From JBCDJG01 sp038748065 (GTDB taxonomy: Bacteria > Pseudomonadota > Gammaproteobacteria > Pseudomonadales > Halieaceae), in assembly GCA_038748065.1 (NCBI GenBank), contig JBCDJG010000001.1:121038-185037 (forward strand): a stretch of 64,000 nt of DNA. Reading direction: 5' to 3'. Positions 8,483 through 16,269 of the stretch are shown here, piece after piece. A program made the position numbers and the translations under genes. The stretch's first letter is position 1, and every line of letters begins with the position of its first letter. The notes under the pieces are model-generated. The model had not been told where the DNA came from and ran no database searches. It was given only the letters and a program-made list of their open reading frames with translations.

Positions 8483-8527
8483 AGTTCGACTTTCTCGATA
8501 TAAAAGCAGATAAAGTTCGACTTCTCT
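8483..8527 (+). promoter_or_regulatory. Direct repeat upstream of isocitrate dehydrogenase
   Basis: Two copies of AGTTCGACTT begin at 8483 and 8514, 31 bp apart, about three helical turns, so they face the same side of the DNA. They lie 56-100 bp before the dehydrogenase start and may be binding sites for a dimeric regulator. The regulator is unknown. Confidence 0.4.
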
Positions 8528-8582
8528 TCGCCGTCGAAGTGCCTACTATGTCACACAACGGCGATTACGAAGGCGAATCGAC

Positions 8583-10082
8583 ATGAACGCGATCCACCCC
8601 ATCCAGCAATCGGCTAGCTATACCAGTACCAGCGATGTGCAACCGGCCAGGCTCCATCCTGTTTGTGTCGCCAGCGGCGATGGTATCGGCCCGGAAGTCA
8701 TGGCCGCTGCCCTGAAAGTCCTCGATGCTGCTCGGGCGCCACTCGACATCACTGAACTGCCCCTGGGCACCCGCGCCTGGCAGCAGGGTATTACCTCGGG
8801 TATTTCGCCGGTCTCCTGGAAGACCCTCAACCGAGACCGGGTCCTGCTCAAGGGGCCCATGTCAACGCCCCAGGGCGGCGGCATGAAGAGCCTCAACGTC
8901 ACGCTACGCAAATCCCTCGGACTGTTCGCAAACGTCCGCCCGGTACGTGCTTACACACCCTACATACCGTCCCACCACCCGGGTATGGACGTCGTGATCA
9001 TCCGGGAGAATGAGGAAGATCTTTACGCGGGTATCGAGCATCGCCAGACCGAGGACGTAGTTCAATGCCTCAAGCTGGTGTCGCGGCAGGGCTGCGAGCG
9101 TGTGATTCGCTACGCCTTTGAGTACGTGCGCACGCGGGGTCGCAGGCGACTGACCTGCATGACGAAAGACAACATCATGAAGCTGACTGATGGTCTGTTT
9201 CACGAGGTCTTTGACTGCATCGCCGAAGAATATCCCGACGTCGAAAGCGACCACCAGATTATCGATATCGGCACCGCCAGGGCGGCCACAAGTCCCGAAG
9301 AGTTCGATGTTATTGTCACCCCCAACCTCTACGGCGACGTGCTGTCAGACGTCATGGCCGAAGTTTCAGGTTCCGTGGGTATGGCGCCGTCCGCCAATAT
9401 CGGATCAGAGGCTGCGGTGTTCGAGGCAATCCACGGCACCGCGCCGGATATCGCCGGCAAGGACATCGCCAATCCATCCGGCCTGATATTGGCCTCGGCG
9501 AAAATGCTCGCCCACCTCGGTGAGGGCGAAACGGCCGAGCTGATCCATAATGCCTGGCTGCGAACCATCGAAGACGGGGTCCACACGGCCGACATCCGCC
9601 AGACTATTGCTCACAGCCGCTGTGTCGGCACCGATGAGTTTGCTGGCGCCGTCATCGGGCGGCTTGGCGAAACGCCGAGGCGACTCGAGCCGAACCATTA
9701 CCCTCGAAGCCCTATCCTCATTCCGGCCGTAAAGCCCGCGCAGCCAGTGGAGAAAAAACTCGTTGGCGTTGACGTTTTTGTACAGTCGCGCCTGACCCCG
9801 GATGCCCTCGCTGAGCAGCTGCGCAAGGCCGTCGGAGAAATGCCACCGCTGACTATGATCACCAATCGCGGCGTGCAGGTGTGGCCCGATGGCCAAGCCC
9901 AGACACTGTGTACCGATCACTGGCGCTGCCGCTTCAAGGGCTTTGCCAATAGCCAGCTCACCGCGGGCTCCATTATTGATATTCTGCTGAAGCTATCGTC
10001 GAATGGGATCGAATTCGTGAAGACCGAGAATTTATACGACTTCGATGGACAGCCTGGCTATTCCATGGGTCAAGGCCAATGA
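8583..10082 (+). CDS. Isocitrate dehydrogenase, long Thermus-like type, probably NAD-dependent
   Basis: 499 residues, matching the ~496-residue Thermus-type isocitrate dehydrogenase with an extra C-terminal domain (from about residue 395). Substrate-binding signature VIIRENEEDLYAG, the Mg site region PNLYGDVLSD and the nucleotide loop HGTAPDIAGKDIANPSG are clear. At the cofactor position Asp289-Ile290 replace the Lys-Tyr pair that E. coli uses to hold the NADP phosphate, so NAD is the likely cofactor. The enzyme belongs to the TCA cycle. It stands alone, preceded by a repeat-containing promoter region and followed by a spacer with a strong terminator. Isopropylmalate or homoisocitrate dehydrogenase is less likely given length and C-terminal domain. 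Confidence 0.87.
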   Translation: MNAIHPIQQSASYTSTSDVQPARLHPVCVASGDGIGPEVMAAALKVLDAARAPLDITELPLGTRAWQQGITSGISPVSWKTLNRDRVLLKGPMSTPQGGGMKSLNVTLRKSLGLFANVRPVRAYTPYIPSHHPGMDVVIIRENEEDLYAGIEHRQTEDVVQCLKLVSRQGCERVIRYAFEYVRTRGRRRLTCMTKDNIMKLTDGLFHEVFDCIAEEYPDVESDHQIIDIGTARAATSPEEFDVIVTPNLYGDVLSDVMAEVSGSVGMAPSANIGSEAAVFEAIHGTAPDIAGKDIANPSGLILASAKMLAHLGEGETAELIHNAWLRTIEDGVHTADIRQTIAHSRCVGTDEFAGAVIGRLGETPRRLEPNHYPRSPILIPAVKPAQPVEKKLVGVDVFVQSRLTPDALAEQLRKAVGEMPPLTMITNRGVQVWPDGQAQTLCTDHWRCRFKGFANSQLTAGSIIDILLKLSSNGIEFVKTENLYDFDGQPGYSMGQGQ

Positions 10083-10247
10083 CACGGCCCTGTCCAGCTT
10101 GGCCGCCGCCTGTTTAGTTAGTGCATAAGCGCGGTAGTAGTGAGGCCTGAGGGGCAGGCATCCACAACAGCGAGCCCGCGTATCAAATACACGCGGCTCA
10201 GACTCCGCTAACGATGAGCCACCCTAGCCGCCACCTCGGCGGTTTGC

Positions 10248-10278
10248 AGGCTGCACCCTTGGGGTGCAGCCTTTTTTT
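10248..10278 (+). terminator. Rho-independent terminator
   Basis: A perfect 11-bp stem, AGGCTGCACCC (10248-10258) with GGGTGCAGCCT (10262-10272), closes on a TTG loop and runs into seven T residues (10272-10278). This is the clearest intrinsic terminator in the window. It would end transcription from the isocitrate dehydrogenase gene or from a small RNA in the preceding spacer. Confidence 0.9.
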
Positions 10279-10321
10279 AGCATTAGCTGCCCGACACTGG
10301 GTACACCTGGGGCCTCGGCCA

Positions 10322-10349
10322 TGTGCGGCACCAATTGTGCGGCACCAAT
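10322..10349 (+). repeat. Exact 14-bp tandem duplication
   Basis: TGTGCGGCACCAAT occurs twice back to back (10322-10335 and 10336-10349), between the terminator and the coq7 start. It looks like a recent slippage duplication; each unit contains a small dyad TGCGGCA. No function is claimed. Confidence 0.85.
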
Positions 10350-10408
10350 ACCGTGGCGCGCCCAGGTCTAGTCATCACAGCACAGTGTGGGCCACATGGG
10401 GAGTAACT

Positions 10409-10972
10409 ATGGCGTCACCCACAAGTACAGCGGCCCTGCCCCGGCTCGAGGCCCTGCCGCGCTGGCTCCGAAACGAGATGCGCTCCAACCATGCTGGAGA
10501 AACCGGCGCGGTGATGATCTACCGCGGCATTCTGGCTGTCTCAAAAAACGAGGAGGTACGCGGGTTTGCCGTGGAGCACCTGCAGCGAGAGGAAGAGCAT
10601 CTGGCTTTCTTCGACGCCTGGATGCCCGACGCTACGCAGAGCATCCTGCTGCCGCTGTGGCGGCTTGCGGGCTGGATGCTAGGCGCGCTCGCGTCCTTCG
10701 GCGGTGCTCCGGCCGTATACCTGACCATCGACGCAGTGGAAAACTTCGTCGTCGAGCACTACGACTCGCAAATCTCTCGACTGAGGCAGGAGCGCCTCTA
10801 TCCGGATATCGCGAGGCTGCTGCAGACCTTCCGTGATGATGAGCAGCACCATCGCGAGGATGCCTGCGATCGCTACCTACCAGCCCTGTACGAGAGCTTC
10901 GCGGGACGCGCGTGGTACGCTGTTGTTGATACAGGCTCCAGACTCGCCGTGGCTGCTGCCAGGCTTTGCTGA
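10409..10972 (+). CDS. coq7: Demethoxyubiquinone hydroxylase, Coq7 family
   Basis: 187 residues from the ATG at 10409. It hydroxylates 2-polyprenyl-3-methyl-6-methoxy-benzoquinol in ubiquinone synthesis. All di-iron ligand motifs are present: ELRSNHAGETGAV-like sequence near residue 20 (N-E-M-R-S-N-H-A-G-E-T), R-E-E-E-H near 60, V-E-N-F-V-V-E-H near 112, and D-D-E-Q-H-H near 145. Two short hydrophobic helices in the middle fit its peripheral membrane position. The frame is open upstream to 10214, but those codons run through the terminator and lack similarity to the family, so I reject the longer start. Confidence 0.92.
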   Translation: MASPTSTAALPRLEALPRWLRNEMRSNHAGETGAVMIYRGILAVSKNEEVRGFAVEHLQREEEHLAFFDAWMPDATQSILLPLWRLAGWMLGALASFGGAPAVYLTIDAVENFVVEHYDSQISRLRQERLYPDIARLLQTFRDDEQHHREDACDRYLPALYESFAGRAWYAVVDTGSRLAVAAARLC

Positions 10973-10990
10973 CGGTCGGCTAGACCGTTG

Positions 10991-11176
10991 TTAATGCGCA
11001 ACGGTTTTGGTTATCCCGCAGCGAGCACAGCGATAGGTGGTAACCAACCGCCCCTGTTTCACATCGAACTGCTTGTCTTTTTCCACCCGCCACTTGTGAT
11101 GCCCATGCCGGCACAGGGTCTTACCCTTGTGTTTTTCCTTCAGCGAGGGTTTCTTAAAGGGAATGACATCTGCCAT
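10991..11176 (-). CDS. Small zinc-ribbon-like conserved protein
   Basis: 61 residues, very basic. It has a C-R-H-G-H-H-K-W segment near residue 22 and C-A-R-C-G-I near residue 51, together a likely zinc ribbon with Cys/His ligands. Such small proteins may bind RNA or DNA. It lies between coq7 (convergent) and a DUF1499 lipoprotein gene (divergent, only 32 bp between starts). I do not know its function. Confidence 0.75.
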   Translation of the reverse strand: MADVIPFKKPSLKEKHKGKTLCRHGHHKWRVEKDKQFDVKQGRLVTTYRCARCGITKTVAH

Positions 11177-11208
11177 GATTACAGTCTGCTGAGTCGGATC
11201 TGCCCGCT

Positions 11209-11661
11209 ATGATAATCACAATTGCGCACTCTTGCCGTAGGAGCACGGGCGGGACGCTTTTCGCCCTGTGCGCGGCGCTGAGCCTTGGCGCTTGCACGCT
11301 ACCCCCTGCGCAGCCAGTCGACGGCGGCCTGCCGCCTTGTGGCAGCTTTCCGAACTGTGTCAGCAGCTCCGATACCGGTGGCGCAAGCATAGAGCCGATC
11401 GCTGCTACAAAAGCCCAGTGGCAGGCGCTCAAAACCTGGCTGAGCAAGCAGCCGGACTGGCGCATCGATATCGACGATGATGCCTTTGTGCAGGCGGTGG
11501 CAATCACACCGACCATGCGTTACCGGGACGACGTGCAACTGCAATTCAGCGACGAAGACCAACACATCGAGGTTCGCTCCTCCTCACGGCTGGGTATCGG
11601 GGACATGGGCGCGAATCGAGCTCGCATTGAGTTATTGCGCTCGACCGTCAGCGCCCTGTAG
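11209..11661 (+). CDS. DUF1499 family lipoprotein
   Basis: 150 residues. Residues 1-29 form a lipoprotein signal with lipobox L-S-L-G-A-C. The DUF1499 hallmarks are visible: P-N-C-V-S-S-S near residue 48 and EVRSSSRLGIGDMGANRARI near residue 122. Members are cell-envelope proteins of unknown function. It is divergent from the small zinc-ribbon gene with a very short shared spacer. Confidence 0.85.
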   Translation: MIITIAHSCRRSTGGTLFALCAALSLGACTLPPAQPVDGGLPPCGSFPNCVSSSDTGGASIEPIAATKAQWQALKTWLSKQPDWRIDIDDDAFVQAVAITPTMRYRDDVQLQFSDEDQHIEVRSSSRLGIGDMGANRARIELLRSTVSAL

Positions 11662-11685
11662 CAGACCATCACCTACTGGAAGCCG

Positions 11686-12243
11686 TTAGCAGGCAGCGTC
11701 CTGCCGTGCAAATTCCGCGTAGGCCTGGGCAGTACCCGCGGCCATCTTGTCACCGTCGAAGGGTATAGACATCTCCGGCGTAAATTCCAGCACCACGCGC
11801 TCTGGCGTATCGAGAAAGCGAATGAACATATCCGGGTCAAGACCGGCCGTGAATTCATTGTCGGGATCCTCGCTTTGGGCCGCCAGCATGCCCTGCGCCA
11901 GCAGCTCATACATCCACAGCTTGGTCTCGCGATCATCCCGAATCACCGTGTGGCCCTTGTAGGTCACCGTCTTACCGCCTCCCATTGGCGTACCCTTGCT
12001 GGTTATTACAATTGAGGAGCGGCCGTCTCGCGCGATCGCCTTGATGCGCACGCGCTCGCGCGTCGCTGTCATCCATATTTTCTCCCGCGCAGCTATGTAA
12101 GCCGTGGTCACACCGATCGGGTGGCCGGCCTTATTAGCCCAGATAAACGTGCACTCTCCGCCAGTACGCAGTAGCTCCTGTTCACGCTCGGGCTCAAGGC
12201 GATATTGCCTCACATCGTCGTAGTTGGTGGCCTGTTCGCTCAT
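11686..12243 (-). CDS. Pyridoxamine 5'-phosphate oxidase-like flavin/F420-fold protein
   Basis: 185 residues from the ATG at 12243. A split-barrel flavin-binding fold is suggested by TAYIAAREKIWMTATRERVR (near residue 45), the spacing of the following strands and a helical C-terminal part. It lacks clear PNPO active-site signatures, so it is probably a general FMN- or haem-binding member rather than the vitamin B6 enzyme. A good promoter with an overlapping inverted repeat lies just upstream, suggesting repressor control. Substrate unknown. Confidence 0.68.
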   Translation of the reverse strand: MSEQATNYDDVRQYRLEPEREQELLRTGGECTFIWANKAGHPIGVTTAYIAAREKIWMTATRERVRIKAIARDGRSSIVITSKGTPMGGGKTVTYKGHTVIRDDRETKLWMYELLAQGMLAAQSEDPDNEFTAGLDPDMFIRFLDTPERVVLEFTPEMSIPFDGDKMAAGTAQAYAEFARQDAAC

Positions 12244-12280
12244 TATATTTCCCCCGGCTTGTGGCCTTTCAGGCGTCGCC

Positions 12281-12319
12281 AGAGTAAGCATTCATCAAAA
12301 AACCGTCAAGACTGTTTTT
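12281..12319 (-). promoter_or_regulatory. Promoter with overlapping inverted repeat
   Basis: Read on the minus strand, TTGACG (12304-12309) is 17 bp from TACTCT (12281-12286), a good sigma-70 promoter 38 bp before the PNPOx-like gene. The inverted repeat AAAAAC-x-GTC / GAC-x-GTTTTT at 12298-12319 overlaps the -35 box, a usual place for a TetR-type repressor. Confidence 0.6.
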
Positions 12320-12359
12320 ATTGCAGCGACACTCTTTCGATCGGTCAGACGGCCAAACG

Positions 12360-13325
12360 TTAGTACCCGGCCTTCATCTGCTGGTAGATCCACCGATAGG
12401 TCTTTTCAATGCCTGCTTCCAGGTCGATCGCAGGAGACCAGCCCAGTCGCGATTCGATCAGGCTGTTATCCGACGAACGGCCCCGCACGCCCAGCGGCGC
12501 GTCAAGACGGTAGCGGCGCTCAAGACGGACACCCGCCACCGCTTCCACTGCGTCAACCAACTGATTGATACTGACCAGCTGGTCACTGCCGAGATTCAGG
12601 GCGCCACCCTCGCTGGCGTTCATAATCAGGTCGCTGCCAAAAACACCGTCCTCAATAAACATGAAACTGCGCGTTTGTTCGCCGTCACCCCAGATCTCTA
12701 TCTCATGTTCGCCGCTGAGCTTGGCGTGAATTACCTTGCGGCAAATAGCAGCCGGGGCCTTTTCCCGCCCTCCATCCCAGGTTCCCTGAGGTCCATAGAC
12801 GTTATGAAAGCGGGCAATCCTCGTTTCCAGGCCAAAGTCTTCATCGAAATGCCTGCACATGCGCTCACTGAACAGCTTCTCCCAGCCATAACCATCCTCA
12901 GGCATCGCAGGATAGACATCGGTCTCTTTCAAGCCGGGGTTACCTGGCTCGGCTTGTTTATCTGCACGATAAACGCAGGCGGTGGAAGCAAAGAAATAGC
13001 GCTGCACCTTGGCTTCGACAGAGGCTTTGAGCAGGTGGGTGTTGATAAGCACAGACAGCATACACAGAGCTTTATTGCCCTCTATAAAGCCCATGCCGCC
13101 CATATCACACGCCAGATTAAAGACGCGATCGACGCCAACGCAAGCTCGCTGGCAGGCTGCCAGATCCCGTAAGTCCAGGCAGAGATTTTCCGCCGCTTCG
13201 TGGCGCTGGTGCCAGGCATCCACCGCTTTGACATCGGCAACAACAACCTCCGCCCCCTGCTCGAGGTAGTACTTCACAAGATGCCCGCCGATGAAGCCCC
13301 CGCCGCCCGCCACCAGTATTTTCAT
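12360..13325 (-). CDS. GDP-mannose 3,5-epimerase homologue
   Basis: 321 residues from the ATG at 13325. It is an extended SDR/epimerase with the N-terminal NAD motif G-G-G-G-F-I-G. It matches plant GDP-mannose 3,5-epimerase closely at the diagnostic sites: CDMGGMGFIEGN (near 73), the acid/base Cys117 in S-T-A-C-V-Y, Tyr146/Lys150, and GTWDGGREKAPAAICRK with Lys189 as the second acid/base. The reaction is GDP-D-mannose to GDP-L-galactose (or GDP-L-gulose). No polysaccharide or ascorbate genes are adjacent; the upstream neighbour on the same strand, 31 bp away, is an MDR oxidoreductase. Confidence 0.85.
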   Translation of the reverse strand: MKILVAGGGGFIGGHLVKYYLEQGAEVVVADVKAVDAWHQRHEAAENLCLDLRDLAACQRACVGVDRVFNLACDMGGMGFIEGNKALCMLSVLINTHLLKASVEAKVQRYFFASTACVYRADKQAEPGNPGLKETDVYPAMPEDGYGWEKLFSERMCRHFDEDFGLETRIARFHNVYGPQGTWDGGREKAPAAICRKVIHAKLSGEHEIEIWGDGEQTRSFMFIEDGVFGSDLIMNASEGGALNLGSDQLVSINQLVDAVEAVAGVRLERRYRLDAPLGVRGRSSDNSLIESRLGWSPAIDLEAGIEKTYRWIYQQMKAGY

Positions 13326-13356
13326 GTCACCAGATTCCTTCCAAGCTCTGGTCGCG

Positions 13357-14367
13357 TCAGGATAAATCCAACACCAACTTGCCGACAAAACCACCGGCAT
13401 CCAGGTCATCAAGCGCTTGCACTATTTGCTCCATGGGGTAGGCGCGCTCGATGACCGGCCGCAGGCCAGTGTCCCCGACCAGCTGCATCATTGCTTCAAA
13501 GCTATCCCGGTTGCCCGTTCCGATGCCATGCAGGTTAGCGTTTTTGATAATCAGCGGGAAAACGGTAATGCCCATATCGACACCCGCCATGTAGCCAATG
13601 ATATTGATATGCCCGCCGTGTCGAATGGCTGCGAGTGAGTTTTCCATGGTGCCCGTGCCGCCAATTTCAATGACCGCGTCAACACCATGAGCGCTGAGTT
13701 CATGGGCCACTGGCCCCCAATTCGGCTCTGTCGAATAGTTAATGACATGATCTGCACCAAGCGCAGTCGCCCGCTCCAGCCGGGCGTCGCTGGACGAGAT
13801 CACAATAGCGCGCGCCCCGAGAGCCTTGGTCAGTTGCAGCGCGGCGGTCGCAACGCCCCCCGTACCCTGGATCAGCACATGGTCACCGGCACCAATGCCG
13901 GATTTGTCGACCAGGGAAGTCCACGCCGTGAGGCCAGCGCAGGGGAAACAGGCTGCCTCCGCTGCTGTCAGATGATCGGCAGCTTTAACCAACGCATCCT
14001 CAGGGTATAGCGCCAGCTCGCGCAGCACACCCGGCGCCTCAAGGCCCGAGGAAACGGCCCGCTCATTATCGAGCGCCTCGCCACTGATCCAGTTTGGAAA
14101 GAAAAGTGATGTCACGAGGTCGCCCGGGGCAACCCGCGTGACCCCTTCACCAATCGCGAGTACCTCGCCGGCACCGTCCGACAGCGGAATCAGAGGGAAC
14201 TCCACATTCGGGCTGAATCGCCCCTCTATGATCTGGCTATCGCGCGGGTTGAGTGAAGCGGCGGCGCATTTAATCAGGACTTCACCCGCCGCAGGCTTGG
14301 CGGGCTCAGGCGCATCGACAAGCACAAGATTGTCGCGGCCAAATGCATTAAGGTGCATGGTTTTCAT
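13357..14367 (-). CDS. Medium-chain dehydrogenase/reductase, zinc-free type
   Basis: 336 residues from the ATG at 14367. The GroES-like N-terminal half and Rossmann half (HVLIQGTGGVATAALQLTK) are clear. The catalytic zinc ligands are absent: the usual G-H-E after the first strand region reads L-S-D. This places it with NAD(P)H quinone or enone reductases rather than zinc alcohol dehydrogenases. It is transcribed ahead of the GDP-mannose epimerase homologue and divergent from an alpha/beta hydrolase gene. Confidence 0.85.
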   Translation of the reverse strand: MKTMHLNAFGRDNLVLVDAPEPAKPAAGEVLIKCAAASLNPRDSQIIEGRFSPNVEFPLIPLSDGAGEVLAIGEGVTRVAPGDLVTSLFFPNWISGEALDNERAVSSGLEAPGVLRELALYPEDALVKAADHLTAAEAACFPCAGLTAWTSLVDKSGIGAGDHVLIQGTGGVATAALQLTKALGARAIVISSSDARLERATALGADHVINYSTEPNWGPVAHELSAHGVDAVIEIGGTGTMENSLAAIRHGGHINIIGYMAGVDMGITVFPLIIKNANLHGIGTGNRDSFEAMMQLVGDTGLRPVIERAYPMEQIVQALDDLDAGGFVGKLVLDLS

Positions 14368-14453
14368 GACGTGTGGCTCCTGTAAGGTCTGGCCCACGTT
14401 AAACGCTCATGACCGGCGAATCCAGCCGGACTTGCACCGAGAGGTATAAACCT

Positions 14454-15362
14454 GTGCTTCGCTTACTCGTTACCGGCCTGCTCATCGGCTGCCTTGCTCT
14501 CGCGCGAATAGCCTTGGCAGATACCGATCCGATGCCCGACCCGAATTATCCGCCGACGTCCGTAGAGCTAACGCTCGAAAGCCAGGGTGCTCGTCTGCCG
14601 GGATTGATCTACCTCGCCAACGGGCCAGGCCCACACCCTACCGTTGTCCTGTTGCATGGCTTTCCCGGGAACGAGCGGAACCTGGACGTCGCGCAAGCCC
14701 TGCGTCGCAGCGGCTTTAACGCACTGTTTTTCAGCTACCGCGGCGCCTGGGGTTCAGAAGGGGACTATGCGCTGGACCATCTTGTCGATGATGCGCTGGC
14801 CGCCCTGACCTTTTTGCGGAATCCTAAAAATACGGCAGACCTGCGCGTCGACACGTCCAGCCTCAGCTTTCTCGGCCATTCCTTTGGTGGTTGGACCGCC
14901 CTGGCCGCGGCGACTCGCGACGACGCACTAGCCTGCGTCGCAGCACTGGCGCCAGCAGAGCTGGCAAGCTATGCAGACAACGTCAAGGCGGGTAATGACA
15001 GCGCGTCGGCTTTCGCTGACTACGCTGCTAAACAGTTCATGCTACGGGGCTTCAGTGCCGACGCCATGCGGGATTTTCTCCTGAATACGCCACGAGCTGA
15101 GCTGGATTTGAGCGCCTTCGGAAGTCGACTCGTTGGTAAGCAAGTACTGCTCATCGCGGGTGACCAGGACACAGTGGTGCCACCCGAGCAGATGTTTGAT
15201 CCTGTTGTCGCCGCCTATCGCGCGACGCCGGGACTCGACCTGGAAGCGCATACGATCAGCGGTGATCACAGCTTCAACGAATCGCGCCTGACACTGACAG
15301 ACCTGGTTCGCAACTGGATGGTCACACATTGCAGATCGAAAAGCGCCGATGCGCAAACCTGA
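14454..15362 (+). CDS. Secreted alpha/beta hydrolase
   Basis: 302 residues from the GTG at 14454, which has GAGAGG nine bases upstream. Residues 1-22 are a signal peptide ending A-L-A. The core has the oxyanion segment VVLLHGFPGNERN (near 64), the nucleophile elbow G-H-S-F-G-G (Ser143), a D-Q-D-T-V-V-P acid loop and the catalytic His in S-G-D-H-S-F. It resembles dienelactone-hydrolase/acyl-peptidase-like esterases. The stop overlaps the next gene by 14 bp, so it is co-translated with a sulfatase-modifying-factor-like protein. Confidence 0.82.
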   Translation: MLRLLVTGLLIGCLALARIALADTDPMPDPNYPPTSVELTLESQGARLPGLIYLANGPGPHPTVVLLHGFPGNERNLDVAQALRRSGFNALFFSYRGAWGSEGDYALDHLVDDALAALTFLRNPKNTADLRVDTSSLSFLGHSFGGWTALAAATRDDALACVAALAPAELASYADNVKAGNDSASAFADYAAKQFMLRGFSADAMRDFLLNTPRAELDLSAFGSRLVGKQVLLIAGDQDTVVPPEQMFDPVVAAYRATPGLDLEAHTISGDHSFNESRLTLTDLVRNWMVTHCRSKSADAQT

Positions 15363-16269
15363 GGTTCAGCGCAGCGGGCTAACAGTCATGCTTGTGCTCG
15401 CGGCCGCACACGTAATCGCGGCCGATCGCGCCCCTGCCGGCGCACCGCTGGAGGTGAACCAGCCTGTAGGGCTGCGCCTGCCTTGGATTCCAGGCGGCGC
15501 CTTCGATATGGGCGACAGTCGCGGCGAGGGCCAGTCCGACGAAGTGCCAGTCCGACAGGTCGAACTGCAGGGCTTCTGGATGATGGCGTCCGAGGTGACG
15601 GTGGCGATGTTCGAGCGCTTCGTCATAGAAACGGACTATCGGACCGACTCGACTTGCTGGGTGTTTGTGCAAGGCTGGCAGCCGCGAGAGGGGCTCGACT
15701 GGCGCAGCCCCGGCTTCGAACAGGGCCTGAGGCATCCCGTGACCTGTGTGAACTGGGAAGATGCCACAGCCTTCGCCCGTTGGTTAAGCCTCGGCACGGG
15801 CCTCGAATTCTCACTGCCGTCAGAGGCCGAGTGGGAGTACGCCGCTCGCAGCGGCGATGGCCGGCGTTACGCCCATGGCGACGATGAAGCGCAGCTCTGC
15901 GCTCACGCCAATGGCGCGGACATCAGCGCGCTTCGAGACTATCCCGGCTTCGACGTGAACCGCTGTGACGACGGCTACACTCGCACCGCGCCGGTGGGCT
16001 CATACCCTGCCAACGCCTGGGGACTCCACGACATGACTGGCAACGTGTGGGAGTGGGTGCAGGACTGTTGGGTGCCTTCCTACGAGGGCGCCAGCACCGA
16101 GGGGGATGCCCGACAGGAAGGCGACTGCGAACGCCGCGCCTATCGTGGTGGCGCCTATGGCGACATACCTGCCTTTCTTAGACTGACGCTGCGCAATCGT
16201 GGCAGGGCCAAGGAAAGGCGTGACGATATCGGCTTCCGTCTCGTCGTCAGGCCCGGCGCATCGCGCTAG
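15349..16269 (+). CDS. Secreted formylglycine-generating-enzyme-fold (SUMF1-like) protein
   Basis: 306 residues with an N-terminal signal (about residues 9-25). The fold is clear from WIPGGAFDMGDS (45), HPVTCVNWEDATAFARWL (128), LPSEAEWEYAARSG (155), GLHDMTGNVWEWVQDCW (225) and GFRLV near the end. The two copper-binding cysteines of true formylglycine-generating enzymes, expected near R-G-G-A-Y / R-N-R-G-R, are missing, so it is unlikely to activate sulfatases. It is probably a carbohydrate- or protein-binding family member. Its stop overlaps that of the convergent flavodoxin-like gene by 4 bp. Confidence 0.83.
   Translation: MRKPEVQRSGLTVMLVLAAAHVIAADRAPAGAPLEVNQPVGLRLPWIPGGAFDMGDSRGEGQSDEVPVRQVELQGFWMMASEVTVAMFERFVIETDYRTDSTCWVFVQGWQPREGLDWRSPGFEQGLRHPVTCVNWEDATAFARWLSLGTGLEFSLPSEAEWEYAARSGDGRRYAHGDDEAQLCAHANGADISALRDYPGFDVNRCDDGYTRTAPVGSYPANAWGLHDMTGNVWEWVQDCWVPSYEGASTEGDARQEGDCERRAYRGGAYGDIPAFLRLTLRNRGRAKERRDDIGFRLVVRPGASR

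Larger units (their letters stand above)
10083..10408. other. Non-coding spacer between isocitrate dehydrogenase and coq7
   Basis: 326 bp without a credible gene. It holds an imperfect hairpin around 10182-10201 (GAGCC ... CGGCTC), a CCGCC/GGCGG hairpin near 10230, a strong intrinsic terminator at 10248-10278, and a 14-bp exact tandem duplication at 10322-10349. The terminator sits ~165 bp after the dehydrogenase stop, so the first half is either a long 3' UTR or a small RNA. Confidence 0.5.

Noticed and set aside
10120..10220. A hairpin-rich stretch that resembled part of a tRNA or tmRNA.
   Set aside because: No acceptor stem, T-loop GTTCGA or CCA end could be placed, and no tag-peptide sequence is present.
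10322..10349. The 14-bp tandem repeat as an attachment site of a mobile element.
   Set aside because: There is no integrase, no tRNA gene and no matching copy elsewhere that I could find in the window.
10214..10408. A 65-codon upstream extension of the Coq7 frame.
   Set aside because: It runs through the intrinsic terminator and the 14-bp tandem repeat, and family members start near the ATG at 10409.
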